This document shows positions 17,274 through 26,463 of a stretch of 64,000 nucleotides of DNA, piece after piece (position 1 is the first letter of the stretch; each line of letters starts with the position of its first letter). The translations under genes and the position numbers were made by a program. The notes under the pieces were generated by a model that saw nothing but the letters and a program-made list of their open reading frames with translations, was not told the origin of the DNA and made no database searches. The stretch lies in assembly GCF_021202945.1 (NCBI RefSeq), contig NZ_JAJOYR010000001.1:620001-684000 (forward strand). Reading direction: 5' to 3'. The DNA is from Stenotrophomonas sp. SY1. Its GTDB lineage: Bacteria; Pseudomonadota; Gammaproteobacteria; Xanthomonadales; Xanthomonadaceae.

Positions 17274-19469
17274 TCAGTACAGATCCAACGGATCCACATC
17301 CAGCGACCAGCGCACGCGGCGCGCCTGCGGCAGTGCATACGCCTGCGCCATCAGTTGATCCAGCAGGCCGTGCAGCGGTCTGCGTTGCTCGGCCGAGAGC
17401 AGCAGCTGGGTGCGCTGGAAACCTGCGCGACGAGGCATCGGCGCCGGCATCGGGCCGTAGCGTTCGACGCTGCTTTCGTTGGGGATCAACTGCTTCACCG
17501 ACGCCAGGAATGCATTGGCCTGTTCCACCTGCTTGGCCTCGGCGCGCATCAACGCCAGATGCGCGAATGGCGGGAAACCTGCGGCTTCGCGTTGCACCAG
17601 CTCGGCTTCGGCGAAGGCGTGGTAGCCGCCGTTGACCAGCGTGTGCAACAGCGCGTTGTCCGGGTGGTGGGTCTGCAACCAGACCTCACCCGGGCGCTCT
17701 GCGCGGCCAGCACGGCCGGCCACCTGGATCAGTTGCTGGGCCAGTCTTTCACTGGCGCGGAAGTCGGCCGAGAACAGGCCTTCATCGATGCCGACCACCA
17801 CCACCAACGTCAGCTTGGGCAGGTCGTGGCCCTTGGCCAGGATCTGCGTGCCGACCAGGATGCCGGGCTGGTCGCCAAGCGTGGCCAGTGTCTGTTCCAG
17901 TGCATCGCGACGCGCGGTGGTGCCACGGTCGATGCGCAGCACCGGGTAATCGGGGAACAACTGCAGCAGCCTTTCTTCCAGACGTTCGGTACCGATGCCC
18001 TGCGGTTGCAGCGCGAGGCTGGCGCAATCCGGGCAGGCCAGCGGCACTGGTTGCCGCGCACCGCAGTGATGGCACTGCAGGCGCCGGCCCGCGCCATGCA
18101 CGGTCATCGGCGTGCTGTGCAGCGGTGTGCTGCAGCGTTTGCACGGCGCGGTCCAGCCGCAGTCATGGCACAGCAGCACCGGTGCGTAGCCGCGGCGGTT
18201 CTTGAACACCAGCACCTGGTTGCCGGCTTTCAGGTGCTGGCCGATGCCGGTGAGCACCTCCGGCGACAGGCCATCCTGCAGTGGTCGCTTGCGCACGTCG
18301 TACACGCGCACCGCCGGTGGCTTGGCATCGCCTGCGCGCTGCTTCAGGCGCAGATGCGCGTAGCGGCCGCTGCGTGCGTTGTGCAGTGATTCCAGCGAGG
18401 GCGTGGCACTGCCCAGGATCACCGGCACGTCCAGCGCCTTGCCGCGCACCAGGGCGAAATCACGTGCGTGGTAACGGATGCCATCCTGCTGCTTGTAGCT
18501 GCCGTCATGCTCCTCGTCGATGACGATTAAGCCGGCCTGCGGCAGCGGCGTGAACACCGCCGAACGGGTACCGACGATCACCCGTGCTTCGCCGCGTGAG
18601 GCAGCGGCCCAGACGCGGGCACGCTCGTTGTCGTTCAAGCCCGAATGCAGCGCATGCACCACGATGCCCAGGCGGCTGCGGAAGCGCGTCAGCATCTGCG
18701 GGGTCAGGCCGATCTCGGGCACCAGCACCAGCGCCTGTTTGCCCTGTTCCAGGCAGCGGCTGATGGCTTGCAGGTACACCTCGGTCTTGCCGCTGCCGGT
18801 CACCCCGTCGAGCAGGAACGGCTGGAAGCCGCCGGCATCGGCAATGGCGTCGATTGCCGCCTGCTGTTGATCGTTGGGCTGCGGGCCGGGCTGGACGCGG
18901 GCCTGCGGCACCTGTGCCGGGACTTCCAGGCGCTGGGCGAAGTCGCGCTTGGCCAGCGCGCGCGCGGCACTGCGCCAGTCGTCCAGCTGCGCGTCGAGCA
19001 GGTCTTCATTGACCGGACCGGCGTCCAGCAGCTTGGCCAGCCGCTGCGGGCGGGTGTTGGCGCGCAGCTTGCCCATGCCGGCGCGGCCTTCGGTAGTCAG
19101 CTGCCAGGCCCAGCCGTGGGTATCGGGCAGGGGCTCGCCTCGGCGTAGGGGTGCCGGCAGCGCGGTTGCCACCACTTCTCCCAGCGGGGCGTGGGTGTAA
19201 CGCGACAGCCAGTGCAGCGATGCGGCCAGCTCACCGCCCAGCAAGGGGGCCGGGTCCAGCCATTCAAGTGCGGCGCGCAACGGCGCCGGGTCCTCAACCT
19301 GGCCCAGCCCTTCCACCACCCCGACCAGTTCGCGCGGCCCGAACGGCACCCGCAGGCGCCGGCCCACATCGGCCGGCGAGGGCGCGGGGCTGCCGTCGGG
19401 GGGCAGATAGTCGAACAATTGCGGCAGCGGCACCGGCAGGGCGATGCGCAGAGTGGGGCAGGCGGGCAT
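17274..19469 (-). CDS. priA: Primosomal protein N', replication restart helicase PriA
   Basis: A 731-residue superfamily 2 helicase, normal for PriA. It has an N-terminal 3' DNA-binding domain (LRIALPVPLPQLFDYLPP), a Walker A motif (GVTGSGKTEVY), a DEAH-like box (VIDEEHDGSYKQQDG), and two zinc-binding Cys clusters (CHDCGWTAPCKRCSTPL, then CHHCGARQPVPLACPDC) inside the helicase core, with FLKNRRGYAPVL-type features between. It reloads the replisome at stalled forks. It is transcribed leftward, alone. The 420-bp region behind its start contains a DnaA-box pair. Confidence 0.97.
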   Translation of the reverse strand: MPACPTLRIALPVPLPQLFDYLPPDGSPAPSPADVGRRLRVPFGPRELVGVVEGLGQVEDPAPLRAALEWLDPAPLLGGELAASLHWLSRYTHAPLGEVVATALPAPLRRGEPLPDTHGWAWQLTTEGRAGMGKLRANTRPQRLAKLLDAGPVNEDLLDAQLDDWRSAARALAKRDFAQRLEVPAQVPQARVQPGPQPNDQQQAAIDAIADAGGFQPFLLDGVTGSGKTEVYLQAISRCLEQGKQALVLVPEIGLTPQMLTRFRSRLGIVVHALHSGLNDNERARVWAAASRGEARVIVGTRSAVFTPLPQAGLIVIDEEHDGSYKQQDGIRYHARDFALVRGKALDVPVILGSATPSLESLHNARSGRYAHLRLKQRAGDAKPPAVRVYDVRKRPLQDGLSPEVLTGIGQHLKAGNQVLVFKNRRGYAPVLLCHDCGWTAPCKRCSTPLHSTPMTVHGAGRRLQCHHCGARQPVPLACPDCASLALQPQGIGTERLEERLLQLFPDYPVLRIDRGTTARRDALEQTLATLGDQPGILVGTQILAKGHDLPKLTLVVVVGIDEGLFSADFRASERLAQQLIQVAGRAGRAERPGEVWLQTHHPDNALLHTLVNGGYHAFAEAELVQREAAGFPPFAHLALMRAEAKQVEQANAFLASVKQLIPNESSVERYGPMPAPMPRRAGFQRTQLLLSAEQRRPLHGLLDQLMAQAYALPQARRVRWSLDVDPLDLY

Positions 19470-19582
19470 GGCGGAAGTGTAGCGTCAGCCAACGCTGGGC
19501 CCGCATCATCCACTTGCATCGGCTTGCTGTTAACAAGCGCATAAATGGCACGTAAATACGCGGGATGCTTGGAGATTTCGGC

Positions 19583-19605
19583 TTATCCACATTTGCTGTG
19601 GATAA
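19583..19605. promoter_or_regulatory. Inverted pair of perfect DnaA boxes
   Basis: TTATCCACA at 19583-19591 and its exact complement TGTGGATAA at 19597-19605 are separated by five bases. Each is a perfect match to the strong DnaA-box consensus TTATNCACA. A third, weaker TTATCCGTG lies near 19713. The region 19470-19890 contains no gene and has an AT-rich stretch at about 19670-19740, probably including promoters for priA and for the rightward gene at 19891. dnaA and dnaN are not nearby, so this is not evidently oriC. Confidence 0.75.
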
Positions 19606-19890
19606 CTCTGTGGGTGAGTCAGGTGCTCCACGCGCTCAAGGCGATGCTTCAAGCCTCCGGCTCAACTTGGACAAAAAATAGCCACATATAATAAATCATT
19701 GAAATCAACAAGTTATCCGTGAAACAAAAAAGAAACATGGTGCCGTCGCAGCCACTGCGACCGATTTGTGATGGCGTATTGACGCTGTGCACAAGTTCCG
19801 GCAGGGCCACCCCAAGCCATGTGAAGCGGCCGTGTAGGCATCGGCAGCACACAGCGCGCTGGGTATCATTCGGTGAATGACGGAGTTCAC

Positions 19891-20892
19891 ATGATGGCTG
19901 CACCAGCCCCTCTATCCCCGGCCGCAGCCAATGCCCTGTCCGCTTTCCTGCGCGGGGTCGAGCGCCGTGCGCTGGTTCTGGCCCAATTGCAGACCGGCGA
20001 TTCGGACGTAGCCGAGCGCGCGGTTGCCGTGGCCATGCGTGCCTTCACCGGTAATGCCAGCCAGTTGCAGATGGCTGACTGGCCCGGTCATTTCTGGGGC
20101 CTGCTGTGCAGCACGCCGCAGCTGTTGGCACCGTCGTCCGAGGGACATTGGCCCGAAGCGGTTGGTCACCTTCAGGTCCTGGCCCCGGCCGAACGCCTGG
20201 CGCTGCTGCTGCGCATCGTTGCCGGACTGGATGAGGACGCCGCTTCGGCGGTGCTGGGTGTGCATGCCGATGCCTATCGCCAGGCCCTGGCCGGCGCCTG
20301 CCCTGTGGATGCCCATGGCCAGCCCGATGCGGCCGGCTGGCGGGCGCTGGCTGAACAGGTGCAGGCGCAGGTGCGGGATCTGTCAGCCCGGCACCTGCAA
20401 CAACTCGAACAACTGCGCGAGACCGCGATCAGCGGCGAACTGCCGCAGCGCCCCGCGCCCAAGCCGGCGCCGGTCGTCGACACGCCGCGACGCGCTCCGG
20501 CAAGAAAGCGCGCGCCGTCCGCGCCATGGCGCCTGCGCACCTGGTTGCTGCTGTGCCTTCCATTGCTGCTGCTGGCGGTGGTGCTCGCATGGTGGTGGCG
20601 CTCGCACCTGCCCGCCCAGCCAGCCGCCGATGGAAACGGGCTGGCCGACAGCGGTCCGGTGCAGGTGGAACCGTTGGCCGACGAAAGCACGCCCGCCACA
20701 CCGGCTCCGGATCACAATGCAGCCAGCGACGCGGCCATGCTGGCCGACCCTGACCTGGCCATCGCCCGCAATGTGGATCTGAACGCCTGGTACGCCGCCG
20801 GTGGACCGTTGCCGGTGGACGAATCGCAGCCACAGCCCACCCGTCCGGAACCGGCCGGTGCGGCACTGGAGACGGTCGATGCGGAGAATTGA
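19891..20892 (+). CDS. Membrane-anchored protein with sigma-factor-like N-terminus
   Basis: A 333-residue protein. The first 130 residues resemble a degenerate ECF sigma factor: MADWPGHFWGLLCSTPQLL looks like region 2, and LAPAERLALLLRIVAGLDEDAASAVLGV like region 4 with its helix-turn-helix. A coiled, Arg/Pro-rich linker follows, then one transmembrane segment (LLLCLPLLLLAVVLAWWW) and an acidic, low-complexity exported tail. The start at 19891 is preferred because ACGGAG lies five bases upstream; a GTG at 19873 is possible. It overlaps the DUF3106 gene by 14 bases. Function unknown; the sigma resemblance is weak and by eye. Confidence 0.75.
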   Translation: MMAAPAPLSPAAANALSAFLRGVERRALVLAQLQTGDSDVAERAVAVAMRAFTGNASQLQMADWPGHFWGLLCSTPQLLAPSSEGHWPEAVGHLQVLAPAERLALLLRIVAGLDEDAASAVLGVHADAYRQALAGACPVDAHGQPDAAGWRALAEQVQAQVRDLSARHLQQLEQLRETAISGELPQRPAPKPAPVVDTPRRAPARKRAPSAPWRLRTWLLLCLPLLLLAVVLAWWWRSHLPAQPAADGNGLADSGPVQVEPLADESTPATPAPDHNAASDAAMLADPDLAIARNVDLNAWYAAGGPLPVDESQPQPTRPEPAGAALETVDAEN

Positions 20893-21448
20893 AGGCCCGC
20901 TGCTGTGTCTGGCACTGTTGCTGGCGCCGACGCTGACCGTGCATGCGGCGCTACCCAGCAGCACACTGCCGGCCAGCGCACCGACGACCAGCCTGCCGCC
21001 CAGCCCGCAGGCGCAGTGGGCGACGATGAGCCCGCAGCAGCAACGTCAACTGCGTGACCGCTACGCCGCATGGCAGTCCATGCCGGACGGCGAGCGGCAA
21101 CGTGTACGTCAGGCGGCGGCCGCATTGGCCGCGTTGCCGGAGGCCGAGCGCCAGGCATTGCAGGAACGTTTCCAGGGCATCGACCAGATGCAGCGTGACG
21201 GCTGGTTGCTCGGCCCGCGTCTTGGCGCGTTGTACGCACAGCTGCAACCGTTGTTCGGCTACCTGCCGCCGGCGCAACGCGAGCCGGTGCTGGCGATGCT
21301 GCATCAACTCGATGCCGCCGAGCTGGAGCAACTGAGCCGGGTTTCCCAGCGCACGCCACCACAGGAGCGGGCGGCCCTGCGCACGACCCTGCTGGGCCTG
21401 ACGCCGGCGCAACGAACCGCATGGCTGCGGCAGAAAGTGGGGCAATAG
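20879..21448 (+). CDS. DUF3106 domain protein, exported
   Basis: A 189-residue protein starting MRRIEGPLLCLALLLAPTLTVHA, a probable signal peptide. The mature part repeats the DUF3106 pattern: WATMSPQQQRQLRDRYAAW, MPDGERQRVRQ, LPEAERQALQERF and the closing LTPAQRTAWLRQ. These helical proteins are of unknown function and resemble periplasmic Spy/CpxP-like chaperones in their LTxxQR motifs (my comparison). Its start lies within the end of the preceding membrane protein gene, suggesting coupled translation and a joint role. Confidence 0.8.
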   Translation: MRRIEGPLLCLALLLAPTLTVHAALPSSTLPASAPTTSLPPSPQAQWATMSPQQQRQLRDRYAAWQSMPDGERQRVRQAAAALAALPEAERQALQERFQGIDQMQRDGWLLGPRLGALYAQLQPLFGYLPPAQREPVLAMLHQLDAAELEQLSRVSQRTPPQERAALRTTLLGLTPAQRTAWLRQKVGQ

Positions 21449-21574
21449 CCCGTCGCCAACGCCGTTCACGGCCGAGGCGGGTGGTCACACCGTCGCCACG
21501 GTAGAATGCGCACACTCTGCGACCCGGCATCGGTGCGCCTTCCCGCATCGGCCGCAGTCTGCGTCCCCGGTTTT

Positions 21575-22939
21575 ATGTCCATCTCCTCCGCTTCGCCGCG
21601 CTTCATGAAAGAAGTGCGGACGACCGGTCTGCTCGCCTTGCCGCTGGTGCTTGGCCACGTTTCGACCGGTCTCATCGCTTTCGTTGACAACACCATCGCC
21701 GGCCATCACGGCACCGATACCTTTGCTGCCGTCAGCATCGGTACCGCGCTGCTGTGGCTGCCGATGCTGGTGCCGATCGGCACCCTGATCTCGCTGACCG
21801 CATCGGTCTCGCAGCTGCATGGTGCCGGTCGTGATCGCGAGATCGGCCCGCTGTTCCGCCAGGCCCTGTGGCTGGGCGTAGGCCTGAGCGCGCTGATGTT
21901 CCTGTTCCTGAGCGTGGTGCCAACGTTCCTGCCGGCGTTCGGCATCGCGCCGGAGATCGTGCCCGGTGCCACCGGCTTCCTGCACGCCATCCGCTGGGGC
22001 GTGCCGGCACTGACGCTGTACTTCTGCATGCGCTATCTCAGTGAAGGCATGCACTGGACCTTGCCGACCATGTTGATCGGCTTCGGCGGCCTGCTGGTGC
22101 TGGGGCCACTGGGTTATGCGTTGTGCAACGGCAAGTTCGGCTTCCCGGAACTGGGGGCCGAAGGCCTGGGCATCGCCTCGTCGGTGACCATGTGGGTGCA
22201 GGCGCTGTGCTTTGCCACCTACTTGTGGATGACCAGACGCTTTGCCCATCTGCAGTTGTTCAGTCACTTCGAACTGCCGCGCTGGCGGGCGATATGGGAC
22301 CTGCTGCGTACCGGTCTGCCGATCGGCATCACCGTGCTGATGGAAGGCGGCTTGTTCATCATCACCGCGCTGTTGATCGGCCGCATCGGTGCCATTGAAG
22401 CCAGCGCCCACCAGATCGCCATCAACGTCGCGCAGCTGTGCTTCATGATCCCGATGGGCGTGGCCGAAGCCACCACCGTGCGTGTCGGGCATGCGGTGGG
22501 CAGCAACGATCCGCTGGGCGTGCGTCGCGCCACCTGGGCCGGCTACGCCATCGTGATGGTCACCCAGCTGCTGTCGATCACCGGCCTGCTGCTGGGCCAC
22601 GACGCGGTGGTGCGCCTGTACACCGACGACCTGGCCGTGGCTGCACTGGCCTCCACGCTGCTGCTGTACGCGGCCACCTTCCAGATCCCCGATGGCATCC
22701 AGGTGTTGTCGGCCGGCGCGCTGCGCGGTCTGAAGGACACCCGCGTGCCGATGTTCATCGCCATGTTCGCGTACTGGGGCGTGGGCATGCCGCTGGGCGC
22801 GGGCTTCGGGCTGGGCCTGGGCTGGGGACCGCAGGGCATGTGGGTGGGCCTGATCATGGGCCTGACCGTTGCCGCGGTGCTGCTGGGCTGGCGTCTGCGG
22901 GTCAGCAGCCGGCGCTTGATTCTCCAGGCTTCACCCTGA
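21575..22939 (+). CDS. MATE family multidrug/Na+ antiporter (NorM-like)
   Basis: A 454-residue inner membrane protein with about 12 helices in two related halves. The N-terminal half carries LPLVLGHVSTGLIAFVDNTIAG, where the Asp in the first helix pair is typical of NorM transporters. The middle carries FGGLLVLGPLGYALCNGKFG and LMEGGLFIITALLIGRIGA. It would export cationic drugs or metabolites using a sodium or proton gradient. The start at 21575 (MSISSASPRFMKEVRTTG) is chosen because family members begin a few residues before the amphipathic segment. It is a single gene between the DUF3106 gene and sppA. Confidence 0.93.
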   Translation: MSISSASPRFMKEVRTTGLLALPLVLGHVSTGLIAFVDNTIAGHHGTDTFAAVSIGTALLWLPMLVPIGTLISLTASVSQLHGAGRDREIGPLFRQALWLGVGLSALMFLFLSVVPTFLPAFGIAPEIVPGATGFLHAIRWGVPALTLYFCMRYLSEGMHWTLPTMLIGFGGLLVLGPLGYALCNGKFGFPELGAEGLGIASSVTMWVQALCFATYLWMTRRFAHLQLFSHFELPRWRAIWDLLRTGLPIGITVLMEGGLFIITALLIGRIGAIEASAHQIAINVAQLCFMIPMGVAEATTVRVGHAVGSNDPLGVRRATWAGYAIVMVTQLLSITGLLLGHDAVVRLYTDDLAVAALASTLLLYAATFQIPDGIQVLSAGALRGLKDTRVPMFIAMFAYWGVGMPLGAGFGLGLGWGPQGMWVGLIMGLTVAAVLLGWRLRVSSRRLILQASP

Positions 22940-23008
22940 CTTAAAGGCCATGCCGGCCATGCCGGTTGTGGTTATCCTGCCTTGCACAAGCCCCTTTCCG
23001 GAGCGTCC

Positions 23009-24916
23009 ATGAACCCCCCACCGCTGCCACGCCGCAACCCCATCGCCAGCTTCTTCATCGGCCTGTGGGATGTGATGAATTTCACCCGCCGGTTGATCCT
23101 CAACCTGCTGTTCTTTGGTCTGTTGCTGTTGGCGTTGATGGTGTTCGTGGCCGCGCTGGGCATGAGCGCTTCCTCGGCCAAGGTGCTGCAGGACCGCACC
23201 ACGCTGGTGATCGCGCCCGAGGGCCGGCTGGTCGAGCAGTACAGCACCGACCCGGTCAGCCGCGCGCTGGCCAAGGCGCTGGGCGACAGCAATGCCGAGG
23301 AGATCCAGCTGCGTGACCTGATCCGTGCGATCGAGGCAGCCCGGGACGACAAGAAGATCGAGCGCGTGGTGCTGAACCTGGACAAGCTCCAGCCCAGTGG
23401 CTTCGCCTCGATGCGTGAAGTGGCCGTTGCATTGCAGGACCTGCGCGCGGCCAAGAAGCAGGTGGTGGCGTTCAGCGAAAACATGAACCAGTCGCAGTAC
23501 CTGCTCGCCGCGCAGGCCGACGAGGTCTACCTGGACCCGATGGGCAGCCTGCTGCTGGAAGGCCTTGGACGTTATCGCCAGTACTTCCGCACCGGCCTGC
23601 AGGAAAAGCTGGGCGTGGACGTGCACCTGTTCAAGGTTGGCGAGTTCAAGTCGGCTGCCGAGCCGTACGTGCTCGACGCTGCTTCGCCGCAGGCCAAGGA
23701 AGCGGACCTGTTCTGGATGAACGACGTGTGGCAGCGCTACCTGGGCGACATCGCCAAGGCGCGCAAGCTCGACGCCGCGCAGCTGGCCGCCGGCATCGAC
23801 ACGCTGCCTGAAGGCATTGCCGCCGCCGAAGGCGACCTGGCCCGCTTCGCCCTGCAGCAGAAGCTGGTGGATGGTTTGAAGACCCGCGAGGAAGTGGAAG
23901 CGCTGCTCGCCGAGCGCGGTGAAGCCGACAGCGATGCCCAGGGCGGTTTCCGCCAGATCGGCTTGAACGATTACCTGATGCAGGTCGATACGCGCCGTTC
24001 GCCGGTGGATTCGCGTCCGCAGGTGGCGGTGGTGGTGGCCGAAGGCGAGATCGCCGGTGGCGACCTGCCGGCCGGTCGCATTGGTGGCGAATCGACCTCG
24101 GCGCTGCTGCGTGAGGCCCGCGACGATGACGACGTGAAGGCCGTGGTGCTGCGCGTGGATTCGCCGGGCGGCGAAGTGTTCGCCTCCGAGCAGATCCGTC
24201 GCGAAGTGGATGCGCTCAAGGCCGCCGGCAAGCCGGTGGTGGTGTCGATGGGTGACATGGCCGCTTCCGGTGGTTACTGGATCAGCATGAATGCCGACCG
24301 CATCTACGCCGACGAATCGACCATCACCGGCTCGATCGGCATCTTCGGCATGATCCCCAACTTCGCCCGCAGCCTGGACAAGATCGGCGTGCACACCGAC
24401 GGCGTGGGCACCACCCGTTTCGCCGGTGCGTTCGACGTGACCCGGCCGATGGACCCGGCGGTGGGGCAGGTGATCCAGTCGGTGATCAACAAGGGCTATG
24501 CCGACTTCACCGGCAAGGTCGCGCAGGCGCGCAACAAGCCGGTCGAAGCGGTCGACGAAGTGGCGCGTGGCCGCGTGTGGAGCGGTGCGCAGGCCAAGGA
24601 GCGTGGGCTGGTCGATGAGTTCGGTGGCATCAAGGCCGCGGTGGCCGACGCTGCCAGCCGCGCCAAGCTCGGCGCTGCCGACGCGTTCCGCGTGCGTTAC
24701 ATCGAGAAGTCGGCAACCCCGTTCGCGCAGTTCATGACCGGTTTTGCCGGCAGCCGCATGGGCGCCTGGATGCTGTCAGATTCGAGCATCGCCCGCATGA
24801 TGGTGGCCCGTTCGATGCCGGAGCTGGACACCCAGCTGCGTTTTGTCGAGGACGCGGTGAAGGACCGCAACGGCGCACCGGTGAAGTCGCTGGCTTACTG
24901 CTTCTGCGGCTTGTAA
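23009..24916 (+). CDS. sppA: Signal peptide peptidase SppA, long (67K-type) form
   Basis: A 635-residue tandem-domain S49 protease, the length of E. coli SppA. A membrane anchor (LILNLLFFGLLLLALMVFVAAL) lies near residues 30-52. The catalytic lysine sits in the N-terminal half (VGEFKSAAEPYV) and the catalytic serine in the C-terminal half (MGDMAASGGYWISM), as expected for the complementary active site of the tetrameric dome. It degrades leftover signal peptides at the inner membrane. The start at 23009 has CCGGAG upstream. A strong hairpin follows the stop. Confidence 0.95.
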   Translation: MNPPPLPRRNPIASFFIGLWDVMNFTRRLILNLLFFGLLLLALMVFVAALGMSASSAKVLQDRTTLVIAPEGRLVEQYSTDPVSRALAKALGDSNAEEIQLRDLIRAIEAARDDKKIERVVLNLDKLQPSGFASMREVAVALQDLRAAKKQVVAFSENMNQSQYLLAAQADEVYLDPMGSLLLEGLGRYRQYFRTGLQEKLGVDVHLFKVGEFKSAAEPYVLDAASPQAKEADLFWMNDVWQRYLGDIAKARKLDAAQLAAGIDTLPEGIAAAEGDLARFALQQKLVDGLKTREEVEALLAERGEADSDAQGGFRQIGLNDYLMQVDTRRSPVDSRPQVAVVVAEGEIAGGDLPAGRIGGESTSALLREARDDDDVKAVVLRVDSPGGEVFASEQIRREVDALKAAGKPVVVSMGDMAASGGYWISMNADRIYADESTITGSIGIFGMIPNFARSLDKIGVHTDGVGTTRFAGAFDVTRPMDPAVGQVIQSVINKGYADFTGKVAQARNKPVEAVDEVARGRVWSGAQAKERGLVDEFGGIKAAVADAASRAKLGAADAFRVRYIEKSATPFAQFMTGFAGSRMGAWMLSDSSIARMMVARSMPELDTQLRFVEDAVKDRNGAPVKSLAYCFCGL

Positions 24917-24938
24917 GCCGCTGTTCGATGCGTGATTG

Positions 24939-24967
24939 AACAACGCCGCCCGATGGGCGGCGTTGTT
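24939..24967 (+). terminator. sppA terminator hairpin
   Basis: A 13-bp perfect stem (AACAACGCCGCCC / GGGCGGCGTTGTT) with a 3-base loop lies 23 bases after the sppA stop and ends in TT-CG-TTT. A strong factor-independent terminator candidate. Confidence 0.8.
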
Positions 24968-25000
24968 CGTTTGCGGGACGGATTTTGAAGGTCAACAACG

Positions 25001-25252
25001 ACCCCTCCCCAACCCTCCCCTCCGCCTTCGGCGCAAGGGAAGGGGCTGTTCTGCGCCATCTGAAGGAGCTCTGCGCTACCCGTTTCTGCTCCCTCCCTTC
25101 CGCGTAGCGAAGGGGAGGGTTGGGGAGGGGTGCTTTTCCGCCTTCGGTGCAAGGGAGGGGGCTGTTCTGCGCCACCTGAAGGAGCTCTGCGCTACCCGCT
25201 TCTGCTCCCTCCCTTTTGCGTAGCGAAGGGTAGGGTTGGTGAGGGGTGCTTT
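25001..25252. repeat. MITE-like palindromic element with a tandem second copy
   Basis: Perfect 20-bp inverted arms lie at 25001-25020 and 25112-25131 (ACCCCTCCCC... and its complement), enclosing two smaller inverted arms (CCTTCGGCG and CGCGTAGCGAAGG type). A second copy of the interior and right arm follows with a 116-bp period (25023-25136 and 25139-25252 agree with few changes), sharing the middle arm. A related element with 27-bp arms is at 47517-47645. No protein-coding capacity is evident. Confidence 0.85.
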
Positions 25253-25271
25253 CCGCTACCCCGCATCCACC

Positions 25272-25502
25272 TCACTGCGGCCTCGCATCTCCGGTAGCTG
25301 CTTCCAACGCCGCATGCTGTGCCCTGGCCGACTGCTCGGCCGTCGCCTGCGCGGTCTTGGCTTCTTCCAGCGGCTTGGCCATCGCATCACGCATCGCCGT
25401 GGCCTGTGGCTCCGGGCGGCGTTCGGTCTCAGGCGGTTGCGGCTTGCCGCAGGCAGCCAGCAACGGCAGCGACAACAGCATCAGGCAGCAGTGGCGATTC
25501 AT
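25272..25502 (-). CDS. Small lipoprotein of unknown function
   Basis: A 76-residue protein with a lipoprotein signal: MNRHCCLMLLSLPLLAACGKP, lipobox LAAC with the modified Cys near residue 18. The mature part is short, charged and Ala/Glu-rich (AMAKPLEEAKTAQATAEQSARAQ), probably helical or coiled. The ATG at 25502 is favoured over the one two codons upstream because GTGGAG then lies at a normal distance. I recognise no domain. It is transcribed opposite to the following SDR gene, sharing a short divergent promoter region. Confidence 0.7.
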   Translation of the reverse strand: MNRHCCLMLLSLPLLAACGKPQPPETERRPEPQATAMRDAMAKPLEEAKTAQATAEQSARAQHAALEAATGDARPQ

Positions 25503-25596
25503 CGGCATGCTCCACGGGACTCAGGCGCTATCCTAGCCCCATCCCCCCGCAGCGTCCCTTTGCGGCGCCGCATTCAAGCATTGATGAGGAGTAGCG

Positions 25597-26373
25597 ATGA
25601 ATCCGCAGCGTTGGCGACTGGATGGGCAGACCGCACTGGTGACCGGCGCCAGCGCCGGCATCGGTTTGGCGATCGCGCGCGAGCTGCTGGGCTTCGGCGC
25701 GGATCTGCTGATCGTCGGCCGTGATGGTGATGCACTGGAAACCGCTCGCGACGAATTGGCCGATGCCTTCCCGGAGCGCGAGATCCATGGCCTGTCCGCC
25801 GATGTCTCCGACGACGAGGACCGCCACGCCATCCTCGATTGGGTCGAAGACCATTGCGACGGCCTCAACCTGCTCATCAACAATGCCGGCGGCAACATCA
25901 CCAAGCCCGCCAACGACTACTCGGAAGACGAATGGCGCGGCATCTTCGAGAGCAATCTGTTCTCGGCCTTCGAGCTGTCGCGTTACGCCTACCCGCTGCT
26001 GACCCGCCATGCGTCATCGGCCATCGTCAATGTCGGCAGCGTCTCGGGCATCACCCATGTGCGCAGTGGCGTGGTCTACGGCATGACCAAGGCGGCGATG
26101 CAGCAGATGACCCGCAACCTGGCCTGCGAATGGGCCGAGGACGGCATCCGGGTCAATTCGGTGGCGCCGTGGTACATCCGCACGCGCCGCACGTCCGGGC
26201 CGTTGTCCGATCCGGATTACTACGAGGAAGTGATCGCACGCACGCCTATGCGCCGCATCGGTGAGCCGGAGGAAGTGGCTGCGGCGGTCGGCTTCCTGTG
26301 TCTCCCGGCATCGAGCTACATCACCGGCGAGTGCATCGCAGTGGATGGCGGCTTCCTGCGTTACGGCTTCTGA
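25597..26373 (+). CDS. SDR-family NAD(P)-dependent oxidoreductase (tropinone reductase-like)
   Basis: A 258-residue classical short-chain dehydrogenase. The dinucleotide-binding TGASAGIG is near residues 16-23, followed by INNAGGN, the catalytic Ser in VNVGSVSGI and the YGMTK (YxxxK) pair. [14 protein letters not shown] ends the protein as in tropinone-reductase-like SDRs. Arg in IVGRDGD after beta-2 favours NADPH. The substrate is unknown. A ribosome-binding GAGGAG lies just before the start. It is monocistronic, with a convergent DUF4124 gene downstream. Confidence 0.92.
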   Translation: MNPQRWRLDGQTALVTGASAGIGLAIARELLGFGADLLIVGRDGDALETARDELADAFPEREIHGLSADVSDDEDRHAILDWVEDHCDGLNLLINNAGGNITKPANDYSEDEWRGIFESNLFSAFELSRYAYPLLTRHASSAIVNVGSVSGITHVRSGVVYGMTKAAMQQMTRNLACEWAEDGIRVNSVAPWYIRTRRTSGPLSDPDYYEEVIARTPMRRIGEPEEVAAAVGFLCLPASSYITGECIAVDGGFLRYGF

Positions 26374-26463
26374 TCACACGCACCCGGTAGTGCCGAGCCA
26401 TGCTCGGCAAGAGGCCTTCCCGGCAAAGCCGCAGCGGAGCATGGCTTCGCTCCACCGGCGTGC

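Noticed and set aside
17244..18389. A 381-codon frame opposite priA
   Set aside because: priA has all its catalytic motifs on the minus strand; the plus-strand frame is its shadow.
19583..19740. A chromosomal replication origin
   Set aside because: Only two strong DnaA boxes, and no dnaA, dnaN, gyrB or rpmH nearby; a regulatory or titration site is a better reading.
25001..25252. A CRISPR array
   Set aside because: Two copies with a 116-bp period and palindromic arms do not fit repeats of 28-37 bp with unique spacers, and no cas genes are nearby. I see no CRISPR array anywhere in the window.
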